Shown here in pieces: positions 19,190 to 27,852 of a stretch of DNA of 64,000 nucleotides. Numbering within the stretch: the stretch's first letter is position 1; every line of letters starts with the position of its first letter. The DNA is from Oceanococcus sp964629015. GTDB lineage: Bacteria > Pseudomonadota > Gammaproteobacteria > Nevskiales > Oceanococcaceae. The position numbers and the translations under genes were made by a program. The stretch spans positions 124,001 to 188,000 of the forward strand of contig CAZVMN010000006.1 in the NCBI GenBank assembly GCA_964629015.1. Reading direction: 5' to 3'. The notes below the pieces were generated by a model. The model searched no databases, was not told the DNA's origin, and was given only the letters and a program-made list of their open reading frames with translations.

Positions 19190-20074
19190 TCAAGCGCCAG
19201 CCGCAGCAGCAGCCTGTGCGGCCACTTCGTCAGCGAAGTTCGCTTCCTGCTTCTCGATACCTTCGCCCACTTCCAGACGAACGAAGCCAGTCACTTTGGC
19301 GCCGGCATTCGCCAGCAGCTTTTCGACCGTAACATCGGGATCCTTGACGAAGGGCTGACCGACCAGGGTGATTTCCTGGAGGTACTTGCGAACACGGCCT
19401 TCAACCATCTTTTCAATGATCTCGCGCGGCTTGCCGCTACCTTCCGCCTGAGCGATGAGGATTTCACGCTCTTTGTCGAGGACCTCAGTCGGCACATCAT
19501 CGGCCGACACATGTGCAGGCGCACTGGCCGCCACGTGCATGGCGATGTCTTTGCCCAGCTCGTCGTTACCACCTTCCAGCGCGACCATCACGCCAATGCG
19601 GCTTCCGTGCAAGTAAGTGAAGACCTGACCAGTACTTTCCAGCTTGGCCACGCGACGCAGGCTCATGTTCTCGCCCAATTTGGCGATCAAAGCGCGGCGT
19701 GCTTCATCCAGAGTCTGGCCATTGGCCGACTCGGCCAGCAGCTCCTGTGCATCGGTCTTGCCCGTGGCCAGGGCCACGTCAGCCGCAGTCTGAGCCAGCG
19801 ACTGGAATTCGTCACCTTTAGAGACGAAATCCGTTTCGCTGTTGTACTCGACCATCACAGCCTGCTTGCCATCGGCAGCAACAGCAACGCTCAAGACGCC
19901 TTCGGCAGCGACACGACCGGCTTTTTTATCAGCCTTGGCTTGGCCATCCTTGCGCATTTTTTCCAGCGCAGCCTCAACGTCGCCACCGGTGGCTTCCAGC
20001 GCGCGTTTGCAATCCATCATCGCGGCGCCGGAGCGCTCGCGCAGCTCTTTAACTAGTGCAGCGGTAATCGCCAT
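19190..20074 (-). CDS. tsf: Elongation factor Ts
   Basis: EF-Ts exchanges GDP for GTP on EF-Tu. The 294-aa protein has the N-terminal UBA-like segment with ELRERSGAAMMDCKRAL, then the two core subdomains, with SETDFVSKGDEF. Its ATG directly follows the rpsB stop, with no gap. An Ala-rich tail ends the protein. Confidence 0.98.
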   Translation of the reverse strand: MAITAALVKELRERSGAAMMDCKRALEATGGDVEAALEKMRKDGQAKADKKAGRVAAEGVLSVAVAADGKQAVMVEYNSETDFVSKGDEFQSLAQTAADVALATGKTDAQELLAESANGQTLDEARRALIAKLGENMSLRRVAKLESTGQVFTYLHGSRIGVMVALEGGNDELGKDIAMHVAASAPAHVSADDVPTEVLDKEREILIAQAEGSGKPREIIEKMVEGRVRKYLQEITLVGQPFVKDPDVTVEKLLANAGAKVTGFVRLEVGEGIEKQEANFADEVAAQAAAAAGA

Positions 20075-20899
20075 TTACTTCGACTCCTCGGAAGCAGGGG
20101 TTTCAGTGGTTGCCTCAGCGGCAGGCGCAGCAGCGGGTTCAGCGGCGACCGGGGCGGCAGCGGCCGGAGCAGCGGCGGCAGCCGGCGCTTCCTCTTTCGG
20201 CTTGCGCGCGGTGGTGACGGAACCACGACCGGCCAGCACTGCATCAGCAATCGCGGCGGTGTAAACCGAGATGGCACGGGTCGCGTCATCGTTACCCGGA
20301 ATGATGCTATCGACATTCTTCGGCGAGTTGTTGGTATCCACCACGGCGATGATCGGAATACCCAGCTTGCGCGCTTCCTTCACAGCGATGCTTTCGTAAC
20401 CCACGTCAATGATGAACAACGCATCAGGCAACGAGGTCATGTTGCGAATACCCTGCAAGCTGCGGTTCAGCTTGTCGTATTCGCGCTGCATCATCAGCGA
20501 TTCTTTCTTGGAGAACTTGTACTTGGCAGCGTCTTTGATCTGCTCTTCCAGCTCTTCCATACGCTTGATCGACTGCTTGACCGTTTTGAAGTTGGTCAGC
20601 ATGCCACCCAGCCAGCGGTGGTTGACGTACGGCATTTCGCAACGATCGGCTTCCTTGCGGATAACCTCTTGTGCGGAGCGCTTGGTACCCACGAACATGA
20701 TGCGACCGCCATTGGCGGCGATACGGCTGGCGTGGTTGAACGCATCCTTGAGCATCGGCAGGGTGTGCTCAAGATTGATAATGTGAATCCGATTGCGCGC
20801 ACCGAAGATGTACGGTGCCATTTGCGGATTCCAGTAACGGGTGCGATGCCCGAAGTGTGCGCCGGCTTCCAACAGCTGACGCATGGTGACCTGAGTCAT
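20075..20899 (-). CDS. rpsB: 30S ribosomal protein S2
   Basis: S2 binds the 30S head-body junction late in assembly. The 274-aa protein begins with VTMRQLLEAGAHFGH and has RWLGGMLTNFKT. The last ~45 residues form an Ala/Pro/Glu-rich extension not essential to the S2 fold. GGAG lies 6 nt before the ATG. It heads the rpsB-tsf operon behind a strong promoter and a structured leader. Confidence 0.98.
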   Translation of the reverse strand: MTQVTMRQLLEAGAHFGHRTRYWNPQMAPYIFGARNRIHIINLEHTLPMLKDAFNHASRIAANGGRIMFVGTKRSAQEVIRKEADRCEMPYVNHRWLGGMLTNFKTVKQSIKRMEELEEQIKDAAKYKFSKKESLMMQREYDKLNRSLQGIRNMTSLPDALFIIDVGYESIAVKEARKLGIPIIAVVDTNNSPKNVDSIIPGNDDATRAISVYTAAIADAVLAGRGSVTTARKPKEEAPAAAAAPAAAAPVAAEPAAAPAAEATTETPASEESK

Positions 20900-21045
20900 G
20901 GTTTACTCCAAATGGGGTTGGGCCTCCACATACCCCATCATCGGCCTGCGAGCAGGACCCCCGACAACAGTTGATGGCATGTGTGCGGATTAAGCCGAGT
21001 ATTCGGCGGAATTTCCCATGCAAATACCCAAAGGCACTGCGCGGG
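20900..21045 (-). promoter_or_regulatory. Structured 5' leader of rpsB
   Basis: The 315-nt gap between rpsB and map holds no gene. The minus-strand leader contains a GCCGA/TCGGC hairpin (21007-20994) and a 7-bp stem ATGGGGT/ACCCCAT (20938-20912) that ends 3 nt from the GGAG ribosome binding site. Autogenous control by S2 through a structured rpsB leader is known in gammaproteobacteria. Assigning this leader to that mechanism is inference from position and folding. Confidence 0.45.
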
Positions 21046-21051
21046 GCGCGC

Positions 21052-21080
21052 TTTATAGCATATTGCGACACCCCAGCCAA
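21052..21080 (-). promoter_or_regulatory. sigma-70 promoter of rpsB-tsf
   Basis: On the minus strand TTGGCT (21080-21075) is followed after exactly 17 nt by TATAAA (21057-21052), then a run of G/C bases in the discriminator. A GC-rich discriminator is typical of growth-rate and stringently controlled ribosomal promoters. Confidence 0.75.
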
Positions 21081-21214
21081 CACGCAGTAGCGCGCTATCC
21101 GCTTTGAATGGGGTTTCGGTATCAACCAGTAGCGGATTCTGCGATCATATACGGTTGAATCGGGCCTTCAGCGCATGTGTCATGCCACCGGCCCAGCAAC
21201 GATATTGAGCTCTC

Positions 21215-21979
21215 ATGCCCATCAGCATAAAAAGCCCCGACGAGATTGAGCACATGCGCACGGCTGGCCGCCTGGCCTCCGAGGTGCTCGACATGATTAC
21301 CCCGCATGTGCAGCCGGGCATCAGCACCGATGAACTCAACAGCATTTGCCACGAGTACATCGTGAATCAGCAGGGCGCAATTCCAGCCCCCTTGAATTAC
21401 CACGGATTCCCGAAGTCGATTTGCACCTCGGTCAACCATGTGGTTTGCCATGGCATCCCCGGACCGAAGAAGCTCAAACGCGGCGACATCGTCAATATCG
21501 ACATCACGGTGATCAAAGACGGTTTTCATGGCGACACCAGCCGCATGTTTGCGGTCGGTGATGTCCCGGTCATCGCACAGCGTGTGTGTGAGACCGCACT
21601 GCACGCCATGCATGCCGGCATCGCCATGGTCAAACCGGGAGTACGCCTGGGTGACATCGGCCACACCATACAAACCCTGGCGGAAAAAGCCGGCTTCTCG
21701 GTGGTGCGCGAATACTGTGGTCACGGCATCGGGCGCGAATTCCACGAAGAACCGCAGGTTCTGCATTACGGAACCCCCGGCACCGGCGTGACGCTGGAGG
21801 CCGGCATGACCTTCACGATCGAGCCGATGATCAATGTTGGTCGCAAGGACGTGAAGTTGCTGCAGGATGACTGGACGGTGGTGACCCGCGATCGCTCGTT
21901 GTCGGCCCAATGGGAACACACCGTGCTGGTCACACCGGACGGATACGAGATCCTCACCACCTCAGCAGGCGCTGCATGA
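21215..21979 (+). CDS. map: Methionine aminopeptidase type I
   Basis: Map removes the initiator methionine from nascent proteins. The 254-aa protein is a type I enzyme without extension. Metal ligands are visible in NIDITVIKDGFHGDTSRMF (two Asp), HGIGREFHEEP (His), TFTIEPM (Glu) and QWEHTV (Glu). It is divergent from rpsB, a frequent arrangement, and its stop overlaps the glnD start (ATGA). Confidence 0.98.
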   Translation: MPISIKSPDEIEHMRTAGRLASEVLDMITPHVQPGISTDELNSICHEYIVNQQGAIPAPLNYHGFPKSICTSVNHVVCHGIPGPKKLKRGDIVNIDITVIKDGFHGDTSRMFAVGDVPVIAQRVCETALHAMHAGIAMVKPGVRLGDIGHTIQTLAEKAGFSVVREYCGHGIGREFHEEPQVLHYGTPGTGVTLEAGMTFTIEPMINVGRKDVKLLQDDWTVVTRDRSLSAQWEHTVLVTPDGYEILTTSAGAA

Positions 21980-24639
21980 GCGCTCAGCTGATGCCCGAAC
22001 TGGCTGAGCTCAGCCAAGCAGAATTGAGCGAGTTGCTTAAACGCAATCCCGGCGATCCGATTGCCTGGCGCCAGCTACTCACCGACATCCGCCAGGCCCA
22101 ATCGGAGTCCTTCCGAAACGGCACCCCGGCCAGCGAACTGATTGCTCGCTACACCGCCATCGTCGATCAAATGTTGATCACCGCCTGGGCAACCCTGGTT
22201 CCGAGCGCGGCGCCCGCCGCTTTGGTTGCGGTCGGCGGCTACGGTCGCGGCGAACTGCTACCGCGCTCAGACATTGATCTGTTGGTGTTGTACGCCGAAG
22301 GCCAGCTGGAAGAGATCCAATCCGAGCTGGGGGCGTTCATCACCTTCGCCTGGGACATGGGACTGGAAGTCGGCCACAGCGTGCGCTCACCGTCTGAATG
22401 CGCCAGCGAGGCAGCCGCTGACATCACCGTGGTCACCAATCTGATGGAAAGCCGCCTGCTGACCGGGCGCGAAGATCTGTTTCAGGCCATGGACCAGGCG
22501 ATTGGTCCGGACCACATCTGGCCCGAGGACCAGTTCTTCAAGGCCAAAATGGCCGAACAACTGCAGCGCTACAAGCAATACGACGATACCGCCTACAAGC
22601 TGGAACCCAATGTCAAAGAAGGCCCCGGCGGCCTGCGTGACATCCAGATTATCGGTTGGGTCACGCAACGACATTACGGCACGGCTGGGCTGGAAGAGCT
22701 GCATGCCCAGGGGCTGCTCAAATCCAACGAACTCAGCAGCCTGATTTCCGGCCGCGAATTCCTGTGGCAGGTACGTTTTGCCCTGCACATGCTGACCAAC
22801 CGCGCCGAAGACCGCCTGCTGTTCGATCATCAGCTGCGTGTCGCCGAGCTGTTCGGTTACCAGGACAAGAGCCACAACCTCGCGGTCGAGCAGTTCATGC
22901 AGATGTACTACCGCACCATCAAGGGCTTGTCGGCGCTCAACGACATCTTCCTGCAGCTGATGGACGAAGACATCTTCCATCGCAAGCAGCGTGACGAACC
23001 ACAGGTGCTGGACGACAACTTCCAGCTGCGCCACGGCTTCATTGAATGCCGAGAGGCCGATCTGTTCCAGCAGCGCCCGCTGGCCTTGCTGGAAATCTTC
23101 CGCACCTGGGCCAACAACGAACATCTCAAGATCAAAGGGATCAGCGCCGACACCCTGCGCGAGATTCGCCGCGACCGCGAAAATATCGCGGAGATCCGCG
23201 ACAGCCGTGAAGCACGCCAGCTGTTCATGGAGATCCTGCGCATGGAGCGCGGCGTGCTGCACAGCCTGCGCCGCATGAATCGCTACGGGATCCTGGGTCG
23301 CTATATCCCGGCCTTCGGCAAAATCATCGGGCGCATGCAGTACGACCTGTTCCACACGCTGACGGTCGACGAACACACATTGTTTGTGGTGCGCAATATT
23401 CGGCGTCTGGCGGTACCCGAATTCCGTCACGAATTCCCTGCCCTGTCGGAGTTGCATGATCAGCTGAACAAGCCGGAGCTGCTCTACCTGGCCGGCCTGT
23501 TCCACGACATCGCCAAGGGACGCGAAGGCGATCACTCCGAGCTCGGCGCACAGGATGCCTACGATTTCTGTCAGAGCCACGGCCTGTCCAGCCAAGACAG
23601 CGAAACTGTCAGCTGGCTGGTGCGCTATCACTTGCTGATGTCGCTGACCGCCCAGCGCAAGGATGTCTCTGATCCCGATGTGATCAATCACTTCGTCAAA
23701 CAAGTCGAAACCAGCGACCGGCTCAACCTGCTTTATCTGCTCACGGTGTGTGACATTCGCGCCACCAACCCGAAGCTGTGGAACGGGTTTCGCGAAGGCC
23801 TGCTGCGCACCCTGTACTCCTCCGCGCGCCGTGTGCTGGAACGTGGAGATCCGGTCGGGACATCGGAACTGATCGCGGAAACCCGTGATGCGGCCCGACT
23901 GATGTGCTTGGAATACGGCCTGGGCGAAGATCGGATCGAGCACGTCTGGGATCGCTTCGAAGACGATTATTTCCTCAAATACAGCGCAGAAGAAGTGGCT
24001 TGGCACGTGCAAGCCATCGTCAATGCACCCGCCGACAAACCCTGCGTTCTGGTCCGTCATTTCAGTGCCCGCGGCACCGCTGTGCTGGTATACATGAAAG
24101 ACGCACCGAAGCTGTTCGGCATTACCAGTTCCTGCCTGGCTCAACTGGGTCTGAGCATTCTCGATGCACGCATCCAATCCAGCGTGGATGATTACGTGCT
24201 GGACACCTTCATCGTGAGTGAAGCCGACGGCACCGAGATCACCGATCCCAACCGCCGCCAGGAAATCGGCCAAACCTTGAGCAAGACGCTGAACCGTGCC
24301 GAAAGCCCACAGCCGGTGGCACGTCGCGTGTCACAGCGCGCACGTCACTTCTCCACCCCGGTGCAGATCTATTTCACCATCGACAACGACAAGAATCAGA
24401 CCCTGATGGAACTGGTTGCCGACGATCGCCCTGGCCTACTTGCAACCGTCAGTGTTGTATTCGATGAACTCGACGTTGAACTGCGCGCTGCCAAGATCGG
24501 CACCATCGGCGAGCGCGCGGAAGACGTGTTTTTCCTCACCGATCGACAAGGCCGCGCCTTGACTGACCCCGCGACGCTACATGCGCTGCGCGAAGGCGTT
24601 ACTGAACATATCAATCTTTTGACTGACAGCACGAAATGA
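21976..24639 (+). CDS. glnD: [PII] uridylyltransferase / uridylyl-removing enzyme GlnD
   Basis: GlnD is the cell's glutamine sensor: it uridylylates PII (GlnB/GlnK) under nitrogen limitation and de-uridylylates it when glutamine is high. The 887-aa protein shows the nucleotidyltransferase motif GGYGRGELLPRSDIDLL around residue 90, an HD domain (LFHDIAKGREGDHSELG) and two C-terminal ACT domains, the last around VADDRPGLLATVSVVF. I start it at ATG 21976, overlapping the map stop by 4 nt; a longer reading would run inside map. Confidence 0.97.
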   Translation: MSAQLMPELAELSQAELSELLKRNPGDPIAWRQLLTDIRQAQSESFRNGTPASELIARYTAIVDQMLITAWATLVPSAAPAALVAVGGYGRGELLPRSDIDLLVLYAEGQLEEIQSELGAFITFAWDMGLEVGHSVRSPSECASEAAADITVVTNLMESRLLTGREDLFQAMDQAIGPDHIWPEDQFFKAKMAEQLQRYKQYDDTAYKLEPNVKEGPGGLRDIQIIGWVTQRHYGTAGLEELHAQGLLKSNELSSLISGREFLWQVRFALHMLTNRAEDRLLFDHQLRVAELFGYQDKSHNLAVEQFMQMYYRTIKGLSALNDIFLQLMDEDIFHRKQRDEPQVLDDNFQLRHGFIECREADLFQQRPLALLEIFRTWANNEHLKIKGISADTLREIRRDRENIAEIRDSREARQLFMEILRMERGVLHSLRRMNRYGILGRYIPAFGKIIGRMQYDLFHTLTVDEHTLFVVRNIRRLAVPEFRHEFPALSELHDQLNKPELLYLAGLFHDIAKGREGDHSELGAQDAYDFCQSHGLSSQDSETVSWLVRYHLLMSLTAQRKDVSDPDVINHFVKQVETSDRLNLLYLLTVCDIRATNPKLWNGFREGLLRTLYSSARRVLERGDPVGTSELIAETRDAARLMCLEYGLGEDRIEHVWDRFEDDYFLKYSAEEVAWHVQAIVNAPADKPCVLVRHFSARGTAVLVYMKDAPKLFGITSSCLAQLGLSILDARIQSSVDDYVLDTFIVSEADGTEITDPNRRQEIGQTLSKTLNRAESPQPVARRVSQRARHFSTPVQIYFTIDNDKNQTLMELVADDRPGLLATVSVVFDELDVELRAAKIGTIGERAEDVFFLTDRQGRALTDPATLHALREGVTEHINLLTDSTK

Positions 24640-25475
24640 CACAACAAGACCTGCAAAACCAGATCGAAACCGCTTTTGAAAACCGCGCCAACATCGACCC
24701 CAACGACACCACCCTGCACGACGCCGTCGGTCAGGCCATTGCCGGCATCGACAACGGCAGCCTGCGCGTTGCCGAACCCACCAGCAACGGCTGGCAGGTC
24801 AATCAGTGGCTGAAGAAAGCGGTTCTGCTGTATTTCCGTCTGCACGACAATGTCGTCATTGACGGGGCGGAAACCACCTACTTCGACAAAGTTCCCGGAA
24901 AATTCACCGGTTGGACCGATCAGGACTTCCGCGCCTTGGGCGCCCGCGTAGTGCCGCCGGCCATGGTGCGTAAAGGTTCCTATATCGCTCCCAGCGTGGT
25001 GCTGATGCCGAGCTATGTAAACATCGGCGCCTACGTCGACTCCGGCACCATGGTCGACACCTGGGCCACCGTCGGCTCCTGTGCCCAGATTGGCAAGAAC
25101 GTGCATTTGTCCGGCGGCGTGGGTATTGGTGGGGTCCTGGAACCGCTGCAGGCCAATCCGACCATCATCGAAGATGATTGCTTTGTCGGCGCCCGTTCAG
25201 AAATCGTTGAAGGCGTCATTGTGGAGCGCGGCTCAGTGATCTCCATGGGCGTGTTTATCGGTCAAAGCACCCCGATATTCAACCGCGAAACCGGCGACAT
25301 CAGCTATGGCCGCGTGCCCGCGGGCAGTGTCGTGGTGGCCGGTTCGCTGCCCAAAAATGGCCCTGGCGGGGTGTACAACCTGAACTGTGCTGTGATCGTG
25401 AAGCAGGTCACCGAAAGCACCCGCGCCAAAGTCGGCATCAACGAATTGCTGCGCGAGGCCGCGACCCAGTCGTGA
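24636..25475 (+). CDS. dapD: Tetrahydrodipicolinate N-succinyltransferase
   Basis: DapD transfers succinyl from succinyl-CoA to tetrahydrodipicolinate in the succinylase branch of lysine and diaminopimelate synthesis. The 279-aa protein (E. coli 274) has the hexapeptide-repeat helix and the segments VVPPAMVRKGSYIAPS and NIGAYVDSGTMVDTWATVGSCAQIG. It overlaps glnD by 4 nt and dapE by 4 nt, so the three genes are coupled. Confidence 0.98.
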   Translation: MTQQDLQNQIETAFENRANIDPNDTTLHDAVGQAIAGIDNGSLRVAEPTSNGWQVNQWLKKAVLLYFRLHDNVVIDGAETTYFDKVPGKFTGWTDQDFRALGARVVPPAMVRKGSYIAPSVVLMPSYVNIGAYVDSGTMVDTWATVGSCAQIGKNVHLSGGVGIGGVLEPLQANPTIIEDDCFVGARSEIVEGVIVERGSVISMGVFIGQSTPIFNRETGDISYGRVPAGSVVVAGSLPKNGPGGVYNLNCAVIVKQVTESTRAKVGINELLREAATQS

Positions 25476-26623
25476 GTGTCAACACTGCGGCTGCCCGCGC
25501 ACTGCTGCGCGACTTGATCGCGCGCCGCTCGCTCACCCCGGACGACGCGGGTTGCAGCCAGCAACTCGCCGATGCGCTGTCGCCTTTTGGCTTCGAGCAC
25601 GAATGGCTGAATCACAACGGTGTCACCAATCTCTGGTCGGTTCGCCGCTGTGGTCACGGCAATGCGCCGCTGGTGGTCTTTGCCGGCCACACCGATGTGG
25701 TGCCCACCGGCGATCTGAAAAATTGGGAGTCTGATCCGTTTGTTCCCACCGAGCGTGATGGCGTGCTCTACGGGCGCGGCGCAGCCGACATGAAATCCGG
25801 CTTGGCCGCCATGACAACAGCGGCTCAGGCCGCGGCGCAAACCGATTTGAGCTTCGATCTGGCCTTCCTGATCACCAGTGATGAAGAAGGTCCGGCGCGT
25901 GACGGCACGCGCTATGTCGCGGATGTACTCAAACAACGTGGCATTCAACCCAACTGTGTGATCGTTGGGGAAGCGACGGCCGATGAAAACATTGGCGACC
26001 GATTTATTGTCGGTCGCCGAGGCTCGATTGGCTGCAATCTGACCGTGCACGGCGTGCAGGGGCATGTGGCGTATCCGCACAAAGCGGACAATCCGGTGCA
26101 TCGCGTCCTCCCGGCTCTGACCGAGCTGGCTGCCACCCACTGGGATGACGGCAACGCGGATTTCCCACCGACCAGCTTCCAGATCGCCAATTTCCACAGT
26201 GGCACCGGCGCGACCAACGTGATCCCGGGCCAGGCCGAGGTGGTCTTCAACTTCCGCTATGCACCCTGCTCGTCAGCCGACGGACTGAAACAGCAGGTCA
26301 TCGAATGCCTGGACAGACACGGTGTTCGCTACAGTGCGGATTGGTGGCACACCGGCGAGCCTTACTATACGCCGCCCGGTGTTCTCACCGCCGCCACCGA
26401 CGCCGCGATTGCCCAAGTCACCGGACGCACGCCTGTGCATTTCACCGGCGGTGGCACGTCCGATGGCCGCTTTCTTGCCCCTCTTGGGGCCGAGGTGATC
26501 GAGTTGGGTCCGGTTAGCGCCAGCATTCACAAGTTCAACGAGCATCTGCTGCTGAGCGACTTTGACGCCCTGTGTCAGATCCACGCCACGTTGCTGGACG
26601 AGTTGTCAGAACGTTTGAGCTGA
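25472..26623 (+). CDS. dapE: Succinyl-diaminopimelate desuccinylase
   Basis: DapE is a di-zinc M20 amidohydrolase that releases LL-diaminopimelate from its N-succinyl form. The 383-aa protein shows FAGHTDVVPTGD (His and Asp), GRGAADMKSG, ITSDEEGPARDGT (Glu pair) and the C-terminal FTGGGTSDGRF. The start is GTG at 25472, overlapping the dapD stop (GTGA). It closes the map-glnD-dapD-dapE block. Confidence 0.98.
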   Translation: MSVNTAAARALLRDLIARRSLTPDDAGCSQQLADALSPFGFEHEWLNHNGVTNLWSVRRCGHGNAPLVVFAGHTDVVPTGDLKNWESDPFVPTERDGVLYGRGAADMKSGLAAMTTAAQAAAQTDLSFDLAFLITSDEEGPARDGTRYVADVLKQRGIQPNCVIVGEATADENIGDRFIVGRRGSIGCNLTVHGVQGHVAYPHKADNPVHRVLPALTELAATHWDDGNADFPPTSFQIANFHSGTGATNVIPGQAEVVFNFRYAPCSSADGLKQQVIECLDRHGVRYSADWWHTGEPYYTPPGVLTAATDAAIAQVTGRTPVHFTGGGTSDGRFLAPLGAEVIELGPVSASIHKFNEHLLLSDFDALCQIHATLLDELSERLS

Positions 26624-26648
26624 CCGCCGCGTGGCAAAGAGCGCAAAC

Positions 26649-26677
26649 AAAAACGGCCGGATAATCCGGCCGTTTTT
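26649..26677. terminator. Bidirectional intrinsic terminator between dapE and the aldolase
   Basis: An inverted repeat of AAAAACGGCCGG and CCGGCCGTTTTT surrounds an ATAAT loop. The A run on one side and T run on the other make it usable by the converging transcripts of both neighbours. Confidence 0.92.
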
Positions 26678-26696
26678 ATGCACGAGTGAGTGAAAC

Positions 26697-27716
26697 TCAG
26701 GCCGCGCTTTCCATCGCGTCGGTGTATTCACCCAGAGCCGCAGCGCTGTTGCAGCGGGCACGATGCATGAACGCCGCCTGGCCTGCAGCCACATTGGCGG
26801 TCTGACCACCCCAAGCTTTCAGCGCCGCTGCTTGCAGAGCCCGACCGTAGGAGAAGCTCAGCGCCCACGGATGCGGACCCAGTTTGTTCATCGCGTCGAG
26901 ATGGGCGGTTGCCAACTCATCGCTTTGACCACCGGACAAAAATACGATGCCCGGAACCGCTGCCGGCACATAACGGGTCAAGCAACGCACGGTGGCTTCG
27001 GCCACGGTCTGGATGTCGGCCTGCACCGGACAGGTCGTGCCGGAAATCACCATATTCGGCTTGAGCAACATGCCCTCAAAGGCCACGCCTTGCGCATCCA
27101 GCTGACCAAACACGGTGGCCAGAGCCGCCGCGGTCACGTCTTCGCAGGTTTCCAGATCGTGCGAACCGTCCATGATCACTTCCGGCTCAACGATCGGCAC
27201 AATGCCCTGCTCCTGGCACAGCGCCGCGTAACGGGCCAACGCGTGTGCATTGGTGTCCAGGCAATACATGCTCGGCAGATCTTCATCAATGTTGATGACC
27301 GCACGCCATTTGGCAAAACGAGCGCCAGCCTTGCGGTACTCGATCAGGCGCTCACGCAGACCATCCAGACCTTCGGTGATTTTCTCACCGTCGGCACCGG
27401 CCAGATCCTTGGCGCCTTTGTCGACTTTAATTCCCGGAATCACACCTTTGTCAGCCAGCAGCTTGGAGAACGGCGTACCGTCAGCGGCTTTCTGGAACAA
27501 GGTTTCCTCGTAAAGAATCACGCCACTCACATATTTCTCAACACCGTCGGCTGAGAACAACATATCGCGATAGGCACGACGTGCTTCTTCAGTGGACTCG
27601 ACGTTGATGGAATCGAAGCGCTTCTTGATCGTCGGCGAGCTTTCGTCCGCCGCCAAAATACCCCGACCCGGCTCGACCAGTTCACGCGCAGTGGCGCTCA
27701 GCACATCGAGATTCAT
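26697..27716 (-). CDS. Class I fructose-bisphosphate aldolase
   Basis: The enzyme cleaves fructose 1,6-bisphosphate through a lysine Schiff base. The 339-aa protein belongs to the classical class I family shared with eukaryotes: it starts near GRGILAADESSPTIKKRF and has the Schiff-base lysine segment GMLLKPNMVISGTT and the FLSGGQSDE loop. ATG 27716 is preceded by AAAGGAG at 8 nt; the upstream in-frame extension is not conserved-looking. Whether it is the only aldolase of this organism cannot be judged from the window. Confidence 0.95.
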   Translation of the reverse strand: MNLDVLSATARELVEPGRGILAADESSPTIKKRFDSINVESTEEARRAYRDMLFSADGVEKYVSGVILYEETLFQKAADGTPFSKLLADKGVIPGIKVDKGAKDLAGADGEKITEGLDGLRERLIEYRKAGARFAKWRAVINIDEDLPSMYCLDTNAHALARYAALCQEQGIVPIVEPEVIMDGSHDLETCEDVTAAALATVFGQLDAQGVAFEGMLLKPNMVISGTTCPVQADIQTVAEATVRCLTRYVPAAVPGIVFLSGGQSDELATAHLDAMNKLGPHPWALSFSYGRALQAAALKAWGGQTANVAAGQAAFMHRARCNSAAALGEYTDAMESAA

Positions 27717-27852
27717 TGTGTAAACTCCTTTGGATTCAGACAGTTCGCTCACAATTGCGAAATTGCAGCAAGCGAATGGCAAGGGAATGCCGGAACCACC
27801 GTCAACGGCAGGCCGGGATACAGCCGACTATTTTAGCAGATGCCGAGGCGCG

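Noticed and set aside
22387..24273. Long open frame (628 codons) on the strand opposite glnD
   Set aside because: It is fully antisense to the well-conserved glnD and lacks recognisable motifs; long antisense frames are common in GC-rich genes.
24636..26623. Possible frameshift between dapD and dapE
   Set aside because: The 4-nt GTGA overlap is a normal coupled junction; both proteins are complete.
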